A stretch of DNA of 60,867 bases from Streptomyces lasiicapitis (GTDB taxonomy: Bacteria; Actinomycetota; Actinomycetes; Streptomycetales; Streptomycetaceae). Where the stretch lies: positions 1 through 60,867 of the forward strand of contig NZ_BMNG01000012.1 of assembly GCF_014646335.1 (NCBI RefSeq), read 5' to 3'. The notes under the pieces are model-generated. The model was not told the DNA's origin. It did not search any database and was given only the letters and a program-made list of their open reading frames with translations. The position numbers and the translations under genes are program-made. Position 1 is the stretch's first letter, and each line of letters starts with the position of its first letter. Positions 8,874 to 17,800 of this stretch are shown here, piece after piece.

Positions 8874-9686
8874 ATGACACTGTTCGCCCCCGCTCTGCGG
8901 AAACTCGCCGTCACCGCCGCCGCCCTGTTCGCCGCGGCCACGGTGCCCACCCCCGCCCAGGCGCACACCGAACCCCAGGCCCCCAAAGGCTTCGTGGCGC
9001 TCAGGGACGTGGACCCGACGATCATCCAGGAGATGCGCTACTTCACCCCGCACAACTTCGTGGGCGAGCCCATCGACGGCTACCGGAAGCCGATGTGCAT
9101 CCTCACCGAACCCGCGGCGAAGGCACTGCACAAGGCGCAGCGGAGCCTGTTGCGCAAGGGCTACTCCCTGAAGGTGTACGACTGCTACCGGCCGCAGCGG
9201 GCCGTGGACCACTTCGTGCGGTGGGCCGAGGATCTGAAAGACGAGCGCATGAAGGGCGAGTTCTATCCCCGGGTGGACAAGACGCGCCTCTTCGAAGACG
9301 GCTACATCGCCAAGAAGTCGGGGCACAGCAGGGGCTCCACGGTGGATCTGACGATCGTGCGGCTCCCGGCGAAGCCGACCCGGCCGTACGTCCCCGGAGA
9401 GCCGCTGAAGCCCTGTTACGGGCCCCAGGGCGAGCGATTCCCCGACAACTCCGTCGACATGGGCACCGGGTTCGACTGCTTCGACACGCTCTCCCACACC
9501 GACGACCCGCGCGTGACCGCGAAACAGCGCGCGCACCGGGACCTGCTGCGCGGCACGCTCGTGAAGTCCGGCTTCGTCAACCTTCCCGAGGAGTGGTGGC
9601 ACTTCACGTACAAGCCCGAGCCCTTCCCCGACACCTACTTCGACTTCCCGGTGTCGCGCCGGGCGCTGCCCGTGGCACACTTCTGA
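8874..9686 (+). CDS. Secreted D-Ala-D-Ala dipeptidase, VanX family (M15D)
   Basis: The 270-residue protein begins with a Sec signal peptide ending in PAQA-H at about residue 30, so it is exported. The zinc site is complete: SGHSRGSTVDLT supplies H151 and D158, and PEEWWHF the catalytic glutamate and third ligand histidine; YDCYRPQRA provides the conserved arginine. VanX enzymes cleave D-Ala-D-Ala, but exported members without vanH/vanA neighbours are more likely wall-recycling or scavenging dipeptidases than resistance factors, and no van genes are nearby. The ATG at 8874 was chosen because the signal peptide starts there. It is divergent from the Nudix gene with a 71-base gap. Confidence 0.9.
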   Translation: MTLFAPALRKLAVTAAALFAAATVPTPAQAHTEPQAPKGFVALRDVDPTIIQEMRYFTPHNFVGEPIDGYRKPMCILTEPAAKALHKAQRSLLRKGYSLKVYDCYRPQRAVDHFVRWAEDLKDERMKGEFYPRVDKTRLFEDGYIAKKSGHSRGSTVDLTIVRLPAKPTRPYVPGEPLKPCYGPQGERFPDNSVDMGTGFDCFDTLSHTDDPRVTAKQRAHRDLLRGTLVKSGFVNLPEEWWHFTYKPEPFPDTYFDFPVSRRALPVAHF

Positions 9687-9718
9687 CGTTCCGTCAGATC
9701 CAGTGTGCGGGAGGGGCC

Positions 9719-10165
9719 TTGTCGCGAGTGCGTACGCCCGTGGTGGCGCGGTGGTTCGACGGAGAGGGGGACGGCTTCCGGCTCCTCGGCACGCGGTGCG
9801 CGGCGTGCTCCGCCGTTTTCTTCCCGCGCGAGGAGAGCTTCTGCCGCAATCCCGGGTGCGCCGGGGACGAGCTTGTCGAGGTCGCGCTGTCGCGGCGCGG
9901 GCGGGTGTGGTCGTACACCGACGGCCGCTACCGCCCGCCGGCGCCGTACGTCTCGGACCCGGAACTTCCTTGGGAGCCCTACACGTTGATCGCTGTGGAG
10001 CTGGAGGCGGAGCGCATGGTGGTGCTCGGGCAGGCGGCTCCGGGGGTGACCGTGGCCGACTTGGAGGTCGGCATGGAGGTGGAGGTCGTCCCCGGCGTAC
10101 TTGGGGAGGACGCCGGGACGACGTGGACGACGTGGCACTGGCGACCCGTGGGGGTGACGGCATGA
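9719..10165 (+). CDS. DUF35 zinc-ribbon/OB-fold protein, partner of the thiolase-like gene
   Basis: Small (about 148 residues) protein with a rubredoxin-like zinc ribbon near the N terminus (TRCAACSAVFFP and CRNPGCAGDE) followed by an OB-fold (YTLIAVELEAERMVVLGQ). DUF35 proteins bind SCP-x/thiolase-like enzymes and act as acyl-CoA-handling or scaffold subunits, as ChsH2 does in steroid degradation. The likely start is the TTG at 9719 because GGGAGGGG lies just upstream; GTG at 9728 is the alternative. Its stop overlaps the next gene's start (ATGA at 10162-10165), so the two are translated together and probably form one complex. Confidence 0.8.
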   Translation: MSRVRTPVVARWFDGEGDGFRLLGTRCAACSAVFFPREESFCRNPGCAGDELVEVALSRRGRVWSYTDGRYRPPAPYVSDPELPWEPYTLIAVELEAERMVVLGQAAPGVTVADLEVGMEVEVVPGVLGEDAGTTWTTWHWRPVGVTA

Positions 10166-11352
10166 CCGATGACGTGGCGGTGCTCGGCGCGGGCATGCAC
10201 CCCTGGGGCAAGTGGGGACGCGGCTTCGTCGAGTACGGGACGGTGGCGGCGCGGGCGGCCCTTGCGGACGCGGGGGTCGACTGGCGGGACATCACGTCCG
10301 TCGTGGGCGCGGACACCGTGCGGGGCGGGTATCCCGGGTACGTGGCGGGGGCGACGTTCGCCAAGGCGCTCGGCTGGCAGGGCGCGCGCGTGGCCAGCGT
10401 GTACGCGGCGTGCGCGTCCGGGGCCCAGGCGATCGCCACGGCGCGCGCCCAGTTGCTCGCCGGGCTCGCCGACGTGGTCCTCGTGGTCGGCGCGGACGCC
10501 GCCCCGAAGGGCTTCTTCCGGCCCGCGGGAGGCGACCGGCCCGACGACCCGGACTGGCTGCGTTTCCGCGTACTCGGCGCCACGAACCCCGCGTACTTCG
10601 CGCTGTACGCCCGCCGCCGCATGGCCGTGCACGGCGACACCCTGGAGGACTTCGCGCACGTCAAGGTGAAGAACGCGGCCCTGGGGGCGCTCAATCCGAA
10701 CGCGCGCTACCGCAAGCCCGTCACCGCCGACGAGGTCGCCGCATCCGCCGTCGTCGCCGATCCGCTGCGGCTGCTCGACATCTGCGCCACGTCGGACGGC
10801 GCGGCGGCGCTCGTGCTGTCCACGCTGGACTTCGCCCGCCGGCACGACGCGGCAGCACCGGTGCGCATCCGCGCGGTGTCCACCGTCACGCCCACCTATC
10901 CGAACACGGTCCTGGATCTGCCGGACATCGCCACCGACTCGGCCGCGGCCGTGCCGCCCGCCGAGCACACCTTCCGGCAGTCCGTGGCGCACGCGGCATA
11001 CGAAGAGGCGGGCATCGGCCCCGACGACCTCTCCGTGGCCGAGGTGTACGACCTGTCGACGGCCCTGGAACTCCAGTGGTACGAGGACCTGGGCCTGTGC
11101 GGTGCGGGCGAGGGCGCCAAGCTCCTGCGGGAGGGCACGACCGCGCCCGGCGGGCGCATACCCGTGAACACCAGTGGTGGACTCGCCTCCTTCGGAGAGG
11201 CCGTTCCGGCCCAGGCCATCGCCCAAGTATGCGAGTTGACTTGGCAGTTGAGAGGTACGGCGGGCGCGCGGCAGGTCGAGGGGGCGCGGGTCGGGATCAC
11301 CGCGAACCAGGGTCTGTTCGGGCACGGCTCGTCGGTGGTGGCGGTGCGCTGA
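10162..11352 (+). CDS. SCP-x thiolase-like / Ltp2-type acyl-CoA enzyme
   Basis: Thiolase-fold protein of 396 residues. AACASGAQAIATARA contains the usual nucleophile-position cysteine, and GLFGHGSS near the end a thiolase-like loop. In contrast, the segment that normally ends in GHP reads NTSGGLASFGEAVPA, and the region usually holding DCF reads EVYDLSTALE. These changes resemble the non-thiolytic acyl-CoA aldolases (Ltp2 type) that pair with DUF35 partners more than a true degradative thiolase. The substrate is unknown; no steroid or fatty-acid cluster surrounds it. It is translationally coupled to the DUF35 gene, and followed by 370 bases before glpF. Confidence 0.8.
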   Translation: MTDDVAVLGAGMHPWGKWGRGFVEYGTVAARAALADAGVDWRDITSVVGADTVRGGYPGYVAGATFAKALGWQGARVASVYAACASGAQAIATARAQLLAGLADVVLVVGADAAPKGFFRPAGGDRPDDPDWLRFRVLGATNPAYFALYARRRMAVHGDTLEDFAHVKVKNAALGALNPNARYRKPVTADEVAASAVVADPLRLLDICATSDGAAALVLSTLDFARRHDAAAPVRIRAVSTVTPTYPNTVLDLPDIATDSAAAVPPAEHTFRQSVAHAAYEEAGIGPDDLSVAEVYDLSTALELQWYEDLGLCGAGEGAKLLREGTTAPGGRIPVNTSGGLASFGEAVPAQAIAQVCELTWQLRGTAGARQVEGARVGITANQGLFGHGSSVVAVR

Positions 11353-11722
11353 AGGTGGCCACAGGCGCCGCCGCGGGGGTCCGCCACGGAAGGCGTCGCG
11401 CCGGTCAACCCGTGGCGTCCGCGACCTTGACGCTCCATCACCACCGGTGAACACTTCCCGGTGTCAGTCGGGATCGCCGCTCTTCGGCACCTCGCCGCTC
11501 AGGGCCCGTGTGCTCCAAGGCTCAGCACGAAGAGCCTGTTCAACGGGTCATCCCCCATGGGCGATTCGACTGCGACGGCACGCTCGTCACCGAGGCCGGG
11601 CGGGGCGCGGGACCCCCTGTCTTCCGCCGGTGCGGCGGGCAGCGGCCGGGCAGTAGTCGTGGGAACGCACCCTGCACGGAGTACCGGGGCCCACCACCCC
11701 GGGCAAAGGCCTAGGAGCCGCC
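11353..11722. promoter_or_regulatory. Upstream region of the glycerol genes
   Basis: This 370-base gap separates the thiolase-like gene from glpF and presumably holds the glpF-glpK promoter and operator. It ends with AGGAG seven bases before glpF. I found no gene in it, no convincing hairpin and no palindrome I would defend as a GylR-type site. The regulator gylR that lies beside glpFKD in the classical Streptomyces gyl operon is absent here. Confidence 0.4.
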
Positions 11723-12475
11723 ATGTACTCGAATGGGGACATCTTCGTCGGTGAGATCATCGGCACCGCGATCCTGATTCTCTTCGGCGCCGGTGTGTGC
11801 GCCGCCGTCACTCTGAACCACTCGAAGGCCAAGGCCTCCGGGTGGATCGTCATCGCGTTCGGCTGGGGCTTCGGTGTGATGGCGGGCGCCTACACCGCCG
11901 CGCCGCTGTCCGGCGGGCATCTCAACCCGGCCGTCACGCTCGGCATCGCCGTCGACACCGAGAAATGGGACAAGGTCTGGATCTATCTGGCGGGGCAGAT
12001 GATCGGCGCCATGCTCGGCGCCGCCCTCGCGTACCTGGTGTATCTCGCGCAGTTCAACGCCAACGCCACACGTGGCGCCAAGGGCGGGCCCGGGACCGAC
12101 AGCCCCACGCCGACGCTCGGCATCTTCTCCACCATCCCGGAGATCAGGAACCCGGTCGCCAACCTGCTCACCGAGATCATCGGGACCGTCGCCCTGGTGC
12201 TGCCCATCCTCGCCTTCGGACTCACCAAGGGGCTCGGTGAGTCCGGCACGCAGATCCTGATCGTCGCGTTCCTCGTCGTCGGCATCGGCCTCTCGCTCGG
12301 CGGGCCCACCGGGTACGCCATCAACCCCGCGCGTGATCTCGGCCCGCGCGTCGTACACCACTTCCTGCCGATCCCGAACAAGGGGACGTCGGACTGGAGT
12401 TACGCCTGGGTTCCGGTCGCCGGGCCGCTGATCGGCGGACTCCTGGCGGGCCTCATCTACAACGCAGCCTTCTGA
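11723..12475 (+). CDS. glpF: Glycerol uptake facilitator (aquaglyceroporin)
   Basis: MIP-family channel of 250 residues with six membrane helices and two pore half-helices. Both NPA boxes are intact (GGHLNPAVT and GYAINPARDLGPR); the aspartate directly after the second box is characteristic of glycerol-conducting members rather than water-only channels. It allows glycerol to diffuse in, where the kinase encoded 24 bases downstream traps it. The pair is clearly one operon. AGGAG precedes the ATG. Confidence 0.95.
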   Translation: MYSNGDIFVGEIIGTAILILFGAGVCAAVTLNHSKAKASGWIVIAFGWGFGVMAGAYTAAPLSGGHLNPAVTLGIAVDTEKWDKVWIYLAGQMIGAMLGAALAYLVYLAQFNANATRGAKGGPGTDSPTPTLGIFSTIPEIRNPVANLLTEIIGTVALVLPILAFGLTKGLGESGTQILIVAFLVVGIGLSLGGPTGYAINPARDLGPRVVHHFLPIPNKGTSDWSYAWVPVAGPLIGGLLAGLIYNAAF

Positions 12476-12499
12476 GCAGCCTTCCTCCAAGGGGTAGCC

Positions 12500-14053
12500 A
12501 TGACGGACAGCTCCGTGAAATTCGTCGCCGCAATCGACCAGGGCACCACCTCGAGCCGCTGCATCGTCTTCGACCAGGACGGCGCGATCGTCGCCGTGGA
12601 CCAGCGCGAGCACCGGCAGATCTTTCCCAAGCCCGGCTGGGTGGAGCACGACGCGACCGAGATCTGGTCCAAGGTGCAGGCGGTCGTGGCGGGCGCGCTC
12701 GCCAAGGCGGGACTGCGCGCCGACCAGCTCAGCGCGCTCGGCATCACCAACCAGCGGGAGACGACGGTCCTGTGGGACCGCGCCACCGGCAAACCCGTGC
12801 ACAACGCGATCGTCTGGCAGGACACCCGGACATCGGCGCTCTGCAACGAACTGGGCGGCTCCGACGGCCAGGACCGCTTCCGTGACCAGACCGGCCTGCC
12901 GCTGGCGAGCTACTTCTCCGGGCCGAAGGCGGCCTGGCTGCTCGACAACGTCCCCGGCCTGCGGGCACGCGCCGAGCGCGGCGACATCGCCTTCGGAACC
13001 ATCGACTCCTGGCTCATCTGGAACCTCACCGGCGGCACGGACGGCGGCGTACACGTCACCGACGTCACCAACGCCGGGCGCACGATGCTGATGAACCTGG
13101 AGACCCTGCAGTGGGACGCCTCGATCCTGTCGGCGATGAACGTCCCCGAAGCGGTCCTTCCGGAGATCAAGTCGTCGGCCGAGGTGTACGGAACGGCCGT
13201 CGGGCAACTCGCGGGCGTGCCCGTCGCCTCCGCGCTCGGCGACCAGCAGGCGGCGATCTTCGGACAGGCCTGCTACGACACCGGGACGGCCAAGAACACC
13301 TACGGCACGGGCAGCTTCCTGCTGCTCAACACCGGCAACCGGCCCGTGGCCTCCAAGAGCGGCCTGCTCACGACCATGGGCTACAAGATCGGCTCCGAGG
13401 CTCCGGTGTACTGCCTGGAGGGCTCGATCGCGATCACCGGGGCGCTCGTGCAGTGGTTCCGCGATCAGCTCGGCATCATCCGCAGCGCCGACGAGATCGA
13501 GACACTCGCGGCGAGCGTGGACGACAACGGCGGGGCCTACATCGTGCCCGCGTTCTCCGGCCTGTTCGCGCCGTACTGGCGCTCCGACGCGCGCGGTGTC
13601 GTCACGGGCCTCACCAGGTACGTCACCAAGGCGCACCTCGCCCGCGCGGTCCTGGAGGCGACGAGCTGGCAGACCCGCGAGGTCGTCGACGCGATGTACC
13701 AGGACTCCGGGGTGCGCATCACCACCCTGAAGGTGGACGGCGGCATGACCAAGAACAACCTGCTGATGCAGCACCAGGCCGACGTCCTCGGCGTGCCCGT
13801 CATCCGGCCGCGGGTCTCTGAGACGACGTGCCTGGGTGCCGCGTACGCCGCCGGGCTCGCGACGGGCGTGTGGAACGACCTGGACGAGCTGAAGGCCCAC
13901 TGGCAGCGCGACGCCGAGTGGACGCCGCAGATGGCGGACGCCGAGCGCGAGCGCGAGTACCGCAACTGGCGCAAGGCGGTGGAGCGCAGCTTCGGGTGGC
14001 ACGAAGAGGACACCGCCGCCTCCAGTGGTGGCGGCGCCGACTCCGGAAGCTGA
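12500..14053 (+). CDS. glpK: Glycerol kinase
   Basis: FGGY-family kinase, ATP + glycerol to sn-glycerol 3-phosphate. The 517 residues are full length. AIDQGTTSSRCIVFD is the N-terminal ATPase loop, GITNQRETTVLWD and the WQDTRT segment line the glycerol site, and KVDGGMTKNNLLMQ is the C-terminal signature. The last 15 residues are a Ser/Gly-rich tail. In the classical gyl operon glpD follows, but here the operon ends in a hairpin after glpK, so the glycerol-3-phosphate dehydrogenase must be encoded elsewhere; the genome may well carry a second glpFK set. Confidence 0.96.
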   Translation: MTDSSVKFVAAIDQGTTSSRCIVFDQDGAIVAVDQREHRQIFPKPGWVEHDATEIWSKVQAVVAGALAKAGLRADQLSALGITNQRETTVLWDRATGKPVHNAIVWQDTRTSALCNELGGSDGQDRFRDQTGLPLASYFSGPKAAWLLDNVPGLRARAERGDIAFGTIDSWLIWNLTGGTDGGVHVTDVTNAGRTMLMNLETLQWDASILSAMNVPEAVLPEIKSSAEVYGTAVGQLAGVPVASALGDQQAAIFGQACYDTGTAKNTYGTGSFLLLNTGNRPVASKSGLLTTMGYKIGSEAPVYCLEGSIAITGALVQWFRDQLGIIRSADEIETLAASVDDNGGAYIVPAFSGLFAPYWRSDARGVVTGLTRYVTKAHLARAVLEATSWQTREVVDAMYQDSGVRITTLKVDGGMTKNNLLMQHQADVLGVPVIRPRVSETTCLGAAYAAGLATGVWNDLDELKAHWQRDAEWTPQMADAEREREYRNWRKAVERSFGWHEEDTAASSGGGADSGS

Positions 14054-14106
14054 GGCACTTGCCGCGCGCCCCCGGCCATCGCCCCGGCCGAGGCGCGTGC
14101 GGCAGG

Positions 14107-14147
14107 CACGCGCGCGTGGACGGCCGTCGGGCCGCACGCGCGCGTGG
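14107..14147. repeat. Two copies of a 13-bp palindromic repeat after glpK
   Basis: CACGCGCGCGTGG occurs exactly at 14107-14119 and again at 14135-14147. Each copy contains a perfect CACGCGCGCGTG palindrome, and together they can fold into one long stem. They lie between convergent glpK and cvnD and may act as terminator or protein-binding DNA. Confidence 0.6.
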
Positions 14148-14155
14148 CCGGTGCG

Positions 14156-14189
14156 CGGCCCGTACCCCGGTCGGCGAGGGTACGGGCCG
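14156..14189. terminator. Hairpin between glpK and cvnD
   Basis: A perfect 12-bp stem (14156-14167 with 14178-14189) with a 10-base loop lies between the two convergent genes and can terminate transcription from either side. Confidence 0.75.
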
Positions 14190-14201
14190 TGACCGCCCGC
14201 G

Positions 14202-14807
14202 TCAGGTGGCGACCGGCTCCCTGGCCGCCGCCCCGATGGCCATCGCGTGCTCGACGACGTCGATCAGGACCTCCTTGACGGACTCCTTCTCGCGCGCGTC
14301 GCACAGCACCACGGGCGTGTTCTCGTCGAGGTCCAGGGCGTGGCGTACCGCGTCGCCGGGGTAACGCGTCGCCCCCTCGAAGCAGTTGACGCCGACGACG
14401 AACGGTATGGAGCGGCGTTCGAAGTAGTCGACGGCGGCGAAGCAGTCCTCCAGGCGGCGGGTGTCGGCGAGCACCACGGCCCCGAGCGCCCCGGTGGCCA
14501 GCTCGTCCCAGAGGAACCAGAAGCGGTCCTGTCCGGGGGTGCCGAAGAGGTACAGGACCAGGTCCTCGCGCACCGTGATCCGGCCGAAGTCCATGGCCAC
14601 GGTGGTGGTGTGCTTGCCAGGGACGCCGTTGGTGTCGTCGACGGGCCGCCCGGCCTCGCTGAGGTTCTCCTCCGTGCGCAGTGGCTTGATCTCGCTGACG
14701 GCGCCGACGAGGGTCGTCTTGCCCACGCCGAAGCCGCCCGCGACCAGGATCTTCAGCGTGACCGGCTCGACTGGGGCCGTGCCGCGCTCAGAACGCTTGA
14801 AGATCAT
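14202..14807 (-). CDS. Conservon GTPase CvnD
   Basis: Small Ras/Arf-like ATP/GTP-binding protein that ends a conservon, the actinobacterial signalling cassette of a membrane kinase (A), roadblock protein (B), DUF742 protein (C) and GTPase (D). The 201 residues include the Walker A loop VAGGFGVGKTT at about 23-32, the DFGRI switch-like segment and FGTPGQDRFWF in place of the usual DTAGQ, as is normal for CvnD. The ATG at 14807 was preferred to 14825 because GGAGAAGAG lies at the correct distance upstream and the family starts MIFxRSERG. Unusually, it does not follow cvnC directly: a 5-oxoprolinase gene is between them. Confidence 0.92.
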   Translation of the reverse strand: MIFKRSERGTAPVEPVTLKILVAGGFGVGKTTLVGAVSEIKPLRTEENLSEAGRPVDDTNGVPGKHTTTVAMDFGRITVREDLVLYLFGTPGQDRFWFLWDELATGALGAVVLADTRRLEDCFAAVDYFERRSIPFVVGVNCFEGATRYPGDAVRHALDLDENTPVVLCDAREKESVKEVLIDVVEHAMAIGAAAREPVAT

Positions 14808-14849
14808 TGCTCTCTTCTCCTGCATCAGTCATCAGTGGTGTCGCGTGCG

Positions 14850-17800
14850 TCAGTTGGGGCGTGGTGCGTCGGGTGCGGCGCGTGCGCCGGTGGTGCGCTG
14901 CGGTGGCGGGCCGTACCCGCCGCCGCCCGGTGTTTCGATCACGAGTACGTCGCCGAGGCCGGTGTCGGCCGAGTCGCTGCCGTCGAGCCGTACGACGCTT
15001 CCGTCGGCGCGCTCGACGCGGCCCGAGCCGAGGGCGCCCGGCTCGCCGCCCGCCATGCCGTAGGGCGGCACCACGCGGTGCTGGGACAGCGTGGAGACCG
15101 TCATGGGCTCACGGAAGCGGATGCGGCGTACGGCGCCGTCTCCGCCCCGCCAGCGGCCGTTGCCGCCGCTGGCGTGGCGTACGGCGAACTCCTCGAGGAC
15201 GACGGGCAGTCGCCATTCGAGGACTTCGGGGTCGGTGAGCCGCGAGTTGGTCATGTGGGTCTGTACGACGGAGGCGCCGTCGAAGCCGTCACCCGCGCCG
15301 GAGCCGGAGGCCACCGTCTCGTAGTACTGGTAGCGGTCGTTGCCGAAGGTGACGTTGTTCATGGTGCCGGAGCCCTCGGCCTGCACACCGAGCGCTCCGT
15401 AGAGGGCTCCTGTGATCGCCTGTGAGGTCTCCACGTTGCCCGCGACCACGGCCGCCGGTGGCTCCGGCGACAGGAAGCTTCCCGTCGGCACGATGATGCG
15501 CAGCGGCCGCAGACAGCCGTCGTTGAGGGGGATGTCGTCGTCGACCAGCGTGCGGAAGACGTACAGGACAGCGGCGTTGACCACGGCGAAGGGCGCGTTG
15601 AAGTTGGTGGTCAGCTGGGGCGAAGTCCCGGTGAAGTCCACGGTGGCCGTGCGTTGTTCGCGGTCTACGGAGACGCGTACTCGGATGAGGGCGCCCGAGT
15701 CGGTCTCGTAGGTGAACTCGCCCTCTTCCAGGGTGTCGATGACGCGTCGTACGGAGTCCTCGGCGTTGTCCTGGACGTGCCGCATGTAGGCCTGTACGAC
15801 ATCGAGCCCGAAGTTGTCGATCATGCGGCCCACTTCGTCGACGCCCTTCTGGTTGGCGGCGATCTGGGCGCGCAGGTCGGCGAGGTTGGTGGCGGGGTTG
15901 CGGGAGGGGTAGCGGGTGTCGGTCAGCAGGCTCAGGGTCTCGGCCTCGCGGAAGCGGCCGGCTTCCACGAGCAGCCAGTTGTCGAAGAGGATGCCCTCCT
16001 CGTCGATGGTGCGGCTGTGCGCGGGCATGGAGCCGGGCGCGATGCCGCCGATCTCCGCGTGGTGGCCGCGTGAGGCCACGTAGAAGAGAATCCGCTCTCC
16101 GGAGGAGTCGAAGACGGGGGTGATGACGGTGACGTCCGGGAGGTGCGTGCCTCCGTGGTACGGGTCGTTGACCGCGTAGGCGTCGCCCGGCCGCATGGTG
16201 GTGCCGCGGCGGCGGATGACCTCCTTGACGCTGGTGCCCATGGATCCCAGGTGGACGGGGATGTGGGGGGCGTTGGCGACGAGACTGCCATCCGGGTCGA
16301 ACAGGGCGCAGGAGAAATCGAGCCTCTCCTTGATGTTGACCGACTGGGCGGTGGACTCCAGGCGGGCGCCCATCTGCTCGGCGATCGACATGAAGAGGTT
16401 GTTGAAGACTTCGAGGAGGACCGGGTCGGCCTCCGTCCCGGCGGCGGAACTCGCGGGCGCCGCCACCCGTTCCATGACCAGGTGCCCGTCGTCGGTCATG
16501 GCAGCCCGCCAGCCGTCGTCCACGACGGTCGTGGCGCTGGCCTCCGTGATGATCGCGGGCCCGGTGACCCGCTCCCCGGGCGGCAGTTCCTCGCGCCGGT
16601 GCAGGGGCACTTCACGCCAGGAGCCGCCCGTGTGCAGGCGCACGGTCCGCGCGGTGCCGCGCTCGGCCGCACCGCCGAGCACCGAGAGGTCCGGGGGCTC
16701 GGTGAGCCCGGTGGCCTCCACGGAGAGCGCTTCGACGACGACGGGGCGGTCCAGGGCGAAGGAGTAGGTGGCGCGGTGGCGTTCCTCGAAGGCGCGGGTC
16801 ATGGCGTCCGGCTCGGTGAGCTCGACGGTGAGGGTGGTGTCGGTGCCGTCGTAGCGCAGGTGGGCGCGGCGCGTGACGTGCACGCGGTCGGCCGGCACGT
16901 CCTCGGCGGCGAGTTGATCGCGGGCCGCGGCCTCCAGGTCGTCGGCCGTCTTGTGCACGCGCGGCATCGAGGCGACCTCCAGGGGCGCCTCCACGGACTG
17001 CTCGCGCATCGCCGTGGTGTCGGCGAGGCCGATGCCGAGCGCGGACAGGACGCCCGCCATGGGCGGCACGAGGACGGTGCGGATGCCGAGCGAGTCGGCC
17101 ACCATGCACGCGTGCTGGCCGCCCGCGCCGCCGAACGTCGTCAGGGCGTAGCGCGTGACGTCGTGGCCCTTCTGGACCGAGATGCGCTTCACGGCGGCGG
17201 CGATGTTGGCGACGGCGATCTGGAGGTAGCCCTCGGCGACCTGCTCCGGGGTGCGGTCGTCGCCGGTCCGCTCGGTGATCTCCCGGGCGAGGTCGGCGAA
17301 GCGGTCGCGGACGAGCGCGTCGTCGAGCGGCTGGTCGCCGTCCGGGCCGAACACCCGTGGGAAGTGGGCGGCTTGGACGCGGCCGAGGGCCACGTTGGCG
17401 TCGGTGACCGTCAGCGGGCCGCCGCCGCGGTAGCTCGCGGGGCCGGGGGCCGCGCCCGCCGAGTCGGGCCCCACGCGGTAGCGGGCGCCGTCGAAGTGCA
17501 GCACGGAGCCGCCGCCCGCGGCGACGGTGTGGATGTCGAGCATGGGGGCACGCAGGCGTACACCGGCGATCCGCGTCGTGAAGACGCGTTCGTACGCACC
17601 GGCGTAGTGCGACACGTCCGTCGACGTACCGCCCATGTCGAAGCCGATGACCCGGTCGAACCCGGCGAGCCGCGACATGCGGGCCATCCCGACGATGCCG
17701 CCCGCGGGCCCGGACAGGATGGCGTCCTTGCCCCGGAACTGACCGGCGTCCGCGAGCCCGCCGTTGGACTGCATGAACATCAGCCGCACGCCCTGGAGTT

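Noticed and set aside
8874..9686. Vancomycin resistance cluster
   Set aside because: Only a VanX-like gene is present, with a signal peptide; no vanH, vanA, vanR or vanS are nearby.
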